Part shown: positions 16,090 through 20,341 of the stretch, piece by piece
How positions within the stretch are numbered: the first letter of the stretch is position 1
How the letters are laid out: each line of letters opens with the position of its first letter
DNA from: an uncultured Clostridium sp.
Lineage (GTDB): Bacteria; Bacillota; Clostridia; Clostridiales; Clostridiaceae
Direction of reading: 5' to 3'
NCBI RefSeq assembly: GCF_937920395.1
Contig: NZ_CALEVF010000016.1
Location: 1-20,341, forward strand
DNA length: 20,341 nucleotides
Program-made: the position numbers and the translations under genes
Notes under the pieces: model-generated
Told to the model about the DNA's origin: nothing
Seen by the model: only the letters and a program-made list of their open reading frames with translations
Database searches by the model: none

Positions 16090-16671
16090 ATGAGTATAAA
16101 ACATATTACAACACTCGCAGACACAAAATATTTGAAGCTCTACGATGCAAACTATATTAACAAAAACGGAGAATACAAAAATTGGACTATAGCTTCTAGA
16201 AAAAACCTAGATACATTAAATAATATCTATTTTAATAAAGCAGAGTGTGCTATAGATGCTGTTATAATTATAGCAACTCACATAGCTGAAGATAAATTAG
16301 TGATTATAAAACAGTTCAGAGTCCCTCTTAATGATTATGTTTATGAAATCCCTGCTGGACTTATTGATCCTGGTGAAGATTTTAAAACTACTGTTGGTCG
16401 TGAACTAAAAGAAGAAACAGGACTTGATTTAATTAATATTGATTATTCTAATACAAAATCACAGGCATACATTTCGACGGGTATGACAGATGAATCTGCT
16501 GCCCTAGTATATTGCACTTGTCAGGGAGAAATATCAAAAGATTATCTAGAACCTGATGAGGATATTGAAGTTATGCTATTATCAAAAGAAGAAGCTAAGC
16601 TTTTAATTAATTCTAATGAAAAGATAGATATTAAAGCTTTTCTTTCAATTCAGAACTTTATATTAAAATAA
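16090..16671 (+). CDS. NUDIX hydrolase, ADP-ribose pyrophosphatase type
   Basis: Hydrolyses nucleoside-diphosphate-linked compounds, by family most likely ADP-ribose to AMP and ribose 5-phosphate, in the cytoplasm. In 193 residues the full NUDIX box G-x5-E-x7-REUxEExGU is present (90-112: G90, E96, R104-E105, E108-E109, G111), giving the Mg2+-binding helix. It is preceded by QFRVP (75-79) and YEIPAGLID (85-93), which mark the NudF/ADPRase branch. Length is typical. Start choice: an in-frame ATG at 16072 would lie about at the predicted RNA start; the ATG at 16090 follows AGGA (16077-16080) at proper spacing and begins like relatives (MSIKHI). Single gene; its stop codon touches the terminator shared with the convergent GGDEF gene. 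Confidence 0.92.
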   Translation: MSIKHITTLADTKYLKLYDANYINKNGEYKNWTIASRKNLDTLNNIYFNKAECAIDAVIIIATHIAEDKLVIIKQFRVPLNDYVYEIPAGLIDPGEDFKTTVGRELKEETGLDLINIDYSNTKSQAYISTGMTDESAALVYCTCQGEISKDYLEPDEDIEVMLLSKEEAKLLINSNEKIDIKAFLSIQNFILK

Positions 16672-16719
16672 AAACAATTCCATCATAATAAATTTAATTT
16701 ATTATAATGGAATTGTTTT
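16671..16719. terminator. Bidirectional terminator (NUDIX / GGDEF-ClC operon)
   Basis: 13-bp outer stem (16671-16683 with 16707-16719), one mismatch (16684/16706), then a 9-bp inner stem (16685-16693 with 16697-16705) and a 3-base loop; A4 and T-rich ends serve both directions. Confidence 0.9.
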
Positions 16720-16753
16720 TTATTTATATTATACATTTAATAACTTGTGAACC

Positions 16754-17377
16754 TTATCTATTATATTTTTTAAATAGATTATCTAGTGCTTCTCTCAAAA
16801 GAAAAGCTTCAGTTTTATCATTCGCCTTAGAGAGTTCAGATAACCTATCAAGTTGGGTTTTAGTGAAATAACTTGATTTTAGTACCATACTTTCTGCCTC
16901 TGAAAGACAAATTCTATTTTTGCCTCCTTTTTTAGCTCTAAAAAGCCCACTGTCGGCAACTCTAAAAAGATCAATAACATTTTTCGAATCGCGTGGATAA
17001 CTAGCAACCCCAAAACTTAGTGTAATATTAATATTTACTGTTGTAGTTAATGTTTTTAAGTCAAAGGTATTATCTGATAAGTATCTTCTTATTTCTTCTA
17101 AATCCATAAAGCTTCTCTCTGCACCTTTTTTTACAAGTAATAAGGTAAATTCATCACCACTTCTATTTATTAAATCTGTATCAGATAAATTGTTGTTAAA
17201 TATAGAAATAACCTTATCAATCACTTCATCACCCACAGCGTTTCCATGAATTGTATTTATATTATTTAAATTATCAATATCACAAGTTACTACGCTAAAC
17301 GGACCTTCATTATTTTTAATTAGTTCTTTTGCCTTTGATGATATTTCTTCCATGGAAATTAATACTCTATCCCTCAT
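16754..17377 (-). CDS. GGDEF (diguanylate cyclase) protein with C-terminal ribbon-helix-helix-like domain
   Basis: Predicted to make cyclic di-GMP from GTP. The 207 residues begin directly with the GGDEF domain (about 5-158), without a sensor domain. Nucleotide and metal residues align with PleD: Asp33 (DID), Asn41, Asp50 (the guanine-selecting Asp of GDEV), signature SGDEF (73-77, first Gly replaced by Ser), SFGVASYP (121-128) and ADSGLFRAKKGGKNR (141-155). No RxxD inhibitory site precedes the signature. After a short linker, residues about 165-207 look like a ribbon-helix-helix (CopG/MetJ-like) DNA-binding fold: strand SSYFTKTQ, helix LDRLSELSKAND, turn with Thr189, helix EAFLLREALDNLFKKY. 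A consensus GGAGG ribosome site precedes the ATG, and only 18 bases separate it from the ClC stop, so the two genes form an operon. GGDEF identity is firm; the RHH assignment is pattern-based; activity is not proven. Confidence 0.88.
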   Translation of the reverse strand: MRDRVLISMEEISSKAKELIKNNEGPFSVVTCDIDNLNNINTIHGNAVGDEVIDKVISIFNNNLSDTDLINRSGDEFTLLLVKKGAERSFMDLEEIRRYLSDNTFDLKTLTTTVNINITLSFGVASYPRDSKNVIDLFRVADSGLFRAKKGGKNRICLSEAESMVLKSSYFTKTQLDRLSELSKANDKTEAFLLREALDNLFKKYNR

Positions 17378-17395
17378 AAATCCTCCTTTAAATAC

Positions 17396-18982
17396 TTATT
17401 TTAAAATTTCAGAACTGGACGTCATTATTATTAGAGCATCATTCATTTTAGCAACTCTGTCCTCATTTGTAAGTACAATCAAATAGTCACCGGGGAAGAT
17501 AACGGTAGATCCTTTTGGAAGTATTTCATGTTCTCCCCGCTTAACTGCTACTAATAAGCAATGCGATGGCCAATTGACATCTTTAATTCGTTTTCCATCT
17601 AATGATGATCCCATACAAACTACAAACTCTAATATAGACTTGTTTCTCTTATTATCGAAGGATATCTTTTCGCCTTGATTATGTAGAAACTTTTCAAGTA
17701 ATGATTCATAAATAGGTTTTGATGCTAAAATATCAGCCACAATATAAGCAACAATAGATACAACAGATAAAGAAAGTAATTGACTAAAGGAACCTGTCAT
17801 CTCAGTAAGTAGAATAATTCCTGTTATAGGTGCTCTAACTACAGCTGTAAAATATCCTGCCATAGCAAGTATTATAAAATTATTAATATAAATACTATTG
17901 AAATTTGCAAAATGCACAAGTGTTATTCCATAAACATTTCCTATTAAAGCCCCGATGGCAAGAAGAGGTAGAAAAATCCCTCCTGGTGCCCCTGATCCAT
18001 AACACACCATAGTGAATAAAAATTTCACAAAGACTAAAACAACTAAAATTATTAACGTTGGATTTCCAGTAAATAGTGAAGTTATAAGTTCATTACCTCC
18101 ACCTAAAACTTGTGGTAACATAAGTCCAAGAACAACTGAAATTAATAATGGTACTACAATTCTCATTTCTTTTGGAAGCCATGTTTGGGATGCATATAGA
18201 TCCTGGGTTTTCAAAAGAATATTATTAAATAAAACACCTAAACCACCAATGATAATCCCTAATATAATTATATAAAAATAATATTTAAGTGGCAATATGG
18301 TTAGGCCCTTAAGAACAAAAATTGGTTTTAGGCCCAAAAGAGCACTAGTTACAAAGTCTGCTGATAATGCCGCAGATAACGCTGAAAGGAAAATCAAGGG
18401 TGAAAAATTTTTATGAACTTCCTCTAGTGCAAACATTGCTCCAGCAAGTGGAGCATTAAATGCAGCTGCTAGTCCTGCACTAGCCCCACTAGTCATAAGA
18501 TATTTTTCTTCGATCTTTATTCTTTTAAATACCTTACTAAACCCTTGACCAACGGCAGCACCTAATTGAACAGAGGGACCTTCTCTTCCTAATGAAAGAC
18601 CTGATCCTATTGTAAGAACCCCTCCAAAGAATTTACCGATTATGACTTTCCACCAATTCATATGTAGTTTTCTAAGTAAAACACCCTCCACTTGAGGAAT
18701 TCCACTTCCACTAATCATTGGTTCATGTTTAACCATTAATCCTACAATATATCCTATAATTATTAAAGTTCCAATCCACGGTAAAAGAAGTACCGGATTT
18801 ATAGATATTGCTTTGTAAACATAAGTTACAAAAATCCCTGCTTTTTCAAGCGTATAACGATACAGTACAACTAATAAACCTGTAATAATACCTATCCCTA
18901 TACCTTCAAACACGAGCTTTAATCTAAGACTGTGCCAGTTGAATAAGGAATTATAGGTATTGTGTTTGTTTTTTGATTCCAT
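17396..18982 (-). CDS. ClC-family H+/Cl- exchange transporter with TrkA_C regulatory domain
   Basis: Membrane H+/Cl- antiporter of the ClC family, 528 residues. The three chloride-filter signatures are present: GSGIP (92-96), GREGP with gating Glu134 (132-136; Glu148 of E. coli ClC) and GSGAPGGIFLP (329-339). The internal proton glutamate equivalent to E. coli Glu203 is Glu188 (ALEEVHKNF), which points to coupled antiport and not a passive channel. About 18 membrane helices span 25-425. A C-terminal TrkA_C/RCK_C domain (about 450-515, with GSSLDGKRIKDVNWP and PGDYLIVLT) would bind a small ligand and regulate transport; in other TrkA_C proteins the ligands include nucleotides such as c-di-AMP. 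The ribosome site GGAGG is six bases before the ATG. It is the first gene of the operon with the GGDEF protein. Function is secure, ligand unknown. Confidence 0.95.
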   Translation of the reverse strand: MESKNKHNTYNSLFNWHSLRLKLVFEGIGIGIITGLLVVLYRYTLEKAGIFVTYVYKAISINPVLLLPWIGTLIIIGYIVGLMVKHEPMISGSGIPQVEGVLLRKLHMNWWKVIIGKFFGGVLTIGSGLSLGREGPSVQLGAAVGQGFSKVFKRIKIEEKYLMTSGASAGLAAAFNAPLAGAMFALEEVHKNFSPLIFLSALSAALSADFVTSALLGLKPIFVLKGLTILPLKYYFYIIILGIIIGGLGVLFNNILLKTQDLYASQTWLPKEMRIVVPLLISVVLGLMLPQVLGGGNELITSLFTGNPTLIILVVLVFVKFLFTMVCYGSGAPGGIFLPLLAIGALIGNVYGITLVHFANFNSIYINNFIILAMAGYFTAVVRAPITGIILLTEMTGSFSQLLSLSVVSIVAYIVADILASKPIYESLLEKFLHNQGEKISFDNKRNKSILEFVVCMGSSLDGKRIKDVNWPSHCLLVAVKRGEHEILPKGSTVIFPGDYLIVLTNEDRVAKMNDALIIMTSSSEILK

Positions 18983-19063
18983 TTTATGCCTCCATTACTA
19001 GATAAAATAATTGTTATGTTGTTAATATCTTTCAATTATATAAAATATATAACTAAATTATTC

Positions 19064-19103
19064 ATATATATATAATAACATATATATGTTATTATATATA
19101 TAT
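19064..19103. repeat. 40-bp perfect palindrome between ClC operon and recombinase-like gene
   Basis: The 20-base arms (19064-19083 and 19084-19103) are exact reverse complements with no spacer, centred between 19083 and 19084, containing ATAATAACATATAT and its mirror. It is pure AT except one C/G pair (19079/19088). It ends 51 bases before the ATG at 19155, in the divergent region that must also hold the ClC operon promoter (a TATAAT on the minus strand is at 19035-19040). It could be a regulatory site, a cruciform or a recombination site. Confidence 0.7.
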
Positions 19104-19154
19104 ATGCTAAACTATCTGCAACACAAATATAAAAATGGAGGTGAATTACATTTA

Positions 19155-19580
19155 ATGTTTGCTAAGTATAATATTATAGAAATTTTAAATATAATTGAGA
19201 AAGACTCCTTTCAAAGCAAATCTGATTGTTATGTCATTATTCATTACTTTGAATGCTTTTTAAAAGTAAAATACAAAAGAAAATTTACAATTGATGCATA
19301 TATTAAAGATGTTAAACAATATATTAATTGGTATTTTTCAAAAAGTGTGAATAGATTTTCTATATTAAGTAAAGAAAGCTTTAGTCAATATGAATTTTAT
19401 TTGCAGTATATAAAAATGTATAAAAAAAACACCATAACATATAAAAAAGTAGCTTTACGAAAGGTTTACAAATTTTTAGTTGAATTTAATCAACAACACA
19501 TTAATGAAGAATTTGATAATCATATTAAAAGCAATAGAAACCAATACAACTATTTAACAAGATCGTATATAAAGCTGTAA
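19155..19580 (+). CDS. Orphan protein like the N-terminal core-binding domain of tyrosine recombinases
   Basis: A 141-residue protein resembling the SAM-like, core-binding N-terminal domain (Phage_int_SAM) of XerC/D-type tyrosine recombinases: helix with FECFLKVKYKRKFT, IDAYIKDVKQYINWYF (46-61), a middle helix FSQYEFYLQYIKMY (76-89) and a final ITYKKVALRKVYKFLVEF (94-111). In recombinases this half clamps DNA. The catalytic half (Arg...HxxR...Tyr) is absent: after the stop at 19580 all frames to the next gene are short and AT-rich. So it is either an independent small DNA-binding protein or a relic. Start: ATG 19155 follows GGAGGTGA (19137-19144), spacing somewhat long; upstream in-frame ATGs (19086, 19104) have no ribosome site and the first lies within the palindrome. 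I cannot give a function. Confidence 0.6.
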   Translation: MFAKYNIIEILNIIEKDSFQSKSDCYVIIHYFECFLKVKYKRKFTIDAYIKDVKQYINWYFSKSVNRFSILSKESFSQYEFYLQYIKMYKKNTITYKKVALRKVYKFLVEFNQQHINEEFDNHIKSNRNQYNYLTRSYIKL

Positions 19581-19697
19581 TTCATTTATTATCCGCATTA
19601 GTATGATAAAATAATCCGCTAATTATCATTAAAACAACTTAAACTGGGAAGAAATAAAAAAGAAAAAAAGAGAAAATAAAATTTCTTAATAAAAAAA

Positions 19698-19727
19698 CCA
19701 ATAAAATAATTTGCATTATTTTACTGG
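19698..19727 (-). terminator. Terminator of the flotillin gene
   Basis: 13-bp stem (19698-19710 with 19715-19727) with a 4-base loop; the single mismatch becomes a G-U pair in the minus-strand RNA, which then runs into seven U (19691-19697). It sits 18 bases after the flotillin stop. On the other strand the T-tract is poorer. The region 19581-19690 contains a purine-rich tract (about 19645-19680) but no gene. Confidence 0.8.
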
Positions 19728-19745
19728 ATTTTCTTTGCAAGTTTA

Positions 19746-20341
19746 CTATTTGATTTGTGGTTTTATTACATCTTTAACGTCTGTGTTCTCATTTTTTTTA
19801 GGTATTATCGAACCTTTTTCGCTTGCCATATTTGCAAGTACCATACTCATTATGCCTTCCATTGCATTAGGTGTTTTTCCATCAGCTCCACCCATTATAA
19901 TAGTTTGAGGTACAAGTGGAGATTTACTTATCTTTAACGCCTCTGCAAATGCTATCATAACACTTTGCCTAACTTGTAAATCTGGGCCACCATATGCCTC
20001 AACTAAAGCCTTAGCTGCAGCTCCCTTTGCAATTCCTACCTTTGTTTCTTGCTCTGCAGTAGCATCTGCTACTGCTTTAATATTTAGAGCCGTTGCCTTT
20101 CCAACTGTTTCAAGTTTAAATGATTCTGCTTTTGCTTGAAATTCTACCTGTTTCGCATTAGCCTCAGCGGTAAGTTCAATAGTCTTCGCCTCCGCTGCAG
20201 CTTGCGCTTCCCTTGTATATCTCTCAGCATCTGCTTCTTGAGTTCTCTTGTATTTGTCAGCTTCTGCAAGTTTTTGAGTTTTAAACGCTAACTGCTCAGC
20301 AAGTCTTAATTCAGATTTACCCTTATTATCAGCAACTTCTA
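19746..20341 (-). CDS. Flotillin / SPFH-domain family protein, C-terminal part (partial)
   Basis: Partial gene: the frame is open from the right edge of the window to a TAG at 19746-19748, so the start lies beyond the window; 198 codons are seen. An internal Met codon at 19956-19958 is not the start, because the coding sequence continues upstream without interruption. Seen: a long charged helix with flotillin-type EA repeats (ELRLAEQLAFKTQKLAEADK, then YKRTQEADAERYTREAQAAA and TIELTAEANAKQVEFQAKAE), followed by GAAAKALVEAYGGPDLQVRQ and IAFAEALKISKSPLVPQTII, and a short tail. This is the flotillin coiled-coil and oligomerisation region that follows the membrane-bound SPFH/Band 7 domain. Flotillins organise membrane microdomains in Gram-positive bacteria. 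A terminator follows. Identity is good, although the SPFH domain itself is off the window. Confidence 0.88.
   Translation of the reverse strand, partial: EVADNKGKSELRLAEQLAFKTQKLAEADKYKRTQEADAERYTREAQAAAEAKTIELTAEANAKQVEFQAKAESFKLETVGKATALNIKAVADATAEQETKVGIAKGAAAKALVEAYGGPDLQVRQSVMIAFAEALKISKSPLVPQTIIMGGADGKTPNAMEGIMSMVLANMASEKGSIIPKKNENTDVKDVIKPQIK

Noticed and set aside
19155..19580. Mobile element or prophage boundary at the recombinase-like gene
   Set aside because: No catalytic integrase domain, no tRNA, no att-like direct repeats and no phage genes nearby.
19711..19937. Two overlapping plus-strand frames opposite the flotillin C-terminus
   Set aside because: The minus-strand frame is a clear flotillin tail and extends to the window edge; the plus frames are shadows and start in the flotillin terminator.
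1..20341. CRISPR array, tRNA/rRNA gene, or riboswitch
   Set aside because: No regularly spaced repeats, no CCA-ended cloverleaf or rRNA-like conserved sequence, and no leader with a recognisable aptamer core was seen; leaders are short and AT-rich.

Overview
The window is AT-rich DNA with Shine-Dalgarno sites of the GGAGG/AGGTGAT type, several ATG starts placed just downstream of misleading GTG/TTG codons, and intrinsic terminators with perfect stems. Together with the gene content (CNNM/CorC exporter, YqjM-type ene-reductase, SWIM/SNF2 helicase, M16C peptidase, ClC antiporter, flotillin) this points to a low-GC Gram-positive anaerobe, most likely Clostridium sensu stricto. The species cannot be read from the sequence. 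This is mostly a chromosomal core/housekeeping region. I see no prophage, insertion sequence, CRISPR array, tRNA or rRNA.

Layout. (1) 273-1517 (+) is a CorC/CNNM metal transporter, which converges on a DEAD-box RNA helicase (1621-2727, -) across a shared 15-bp-stem terminator. (2) A divergent spacer with two palindromes separates the helicase from an Old Yellow Enzyme family ene-reductase (3008-4051, +). (3) A two-gene LolCDE/MacB-like ABC transporter operon follows (permease 4818-5984 then ATPase 4139-4825, both -), converging on the ene-reductase across a 20-bp-stem terminator. (4) A TPR protein (6216-6923, +) converges on a DUF2383-like helical-bundle protein (6961-7407, -); here the terminator stem contains both stop codons. 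(5) Two large minus-strand genes follow, each with its own signals: a SWIM/SNF2 helicase (7479-10730) and a secreted M16C zinc peptidase (10823-13960). (6) At 14242-15171 (-) lies a protein with a FlgJ-like N-terminus and a possible lysozyme-like C-terminus. It is preceded by a good match to a sigma-D/sigma-28 (flagellar) promoter. Upstream of it is a 130-residue orphan protein (15392-15784, -). (7) A NUDIX ADP-ribose pyrophosphatase (16090-16671, +) converges on an operon encoding a ClC H+/Cl- antiporter with a TrkA_C domain (17396-18982, -) and, 18 bases downstream, a GGDEF protein (16754-17377, -) whose C-terminus looks like a ribbon-helix-helix DNA-binding domain. (8) The last part holds a 40-bp perfect AT palindrome, a small protein resembling only the core-binding (SAM-like) half of a tyrosine recombinase (19155-19580, +), and the C-terminal part of a flotillin gene that runs off the window (19746-20341, -).

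The most unusual items are the GGDEF + ribbon-helix-helix fusion co-transcribed with a regulated chloride antiporter, the orphan recombinase-like half-protein behind its large palindrome, the sigma-D-linked putative wall hydrolase, and the exported M16C peptidase with a short tandem repeat after its signal peptide. I find no convincing complete new multi-gene system; these are single-gene or two-gene leads.
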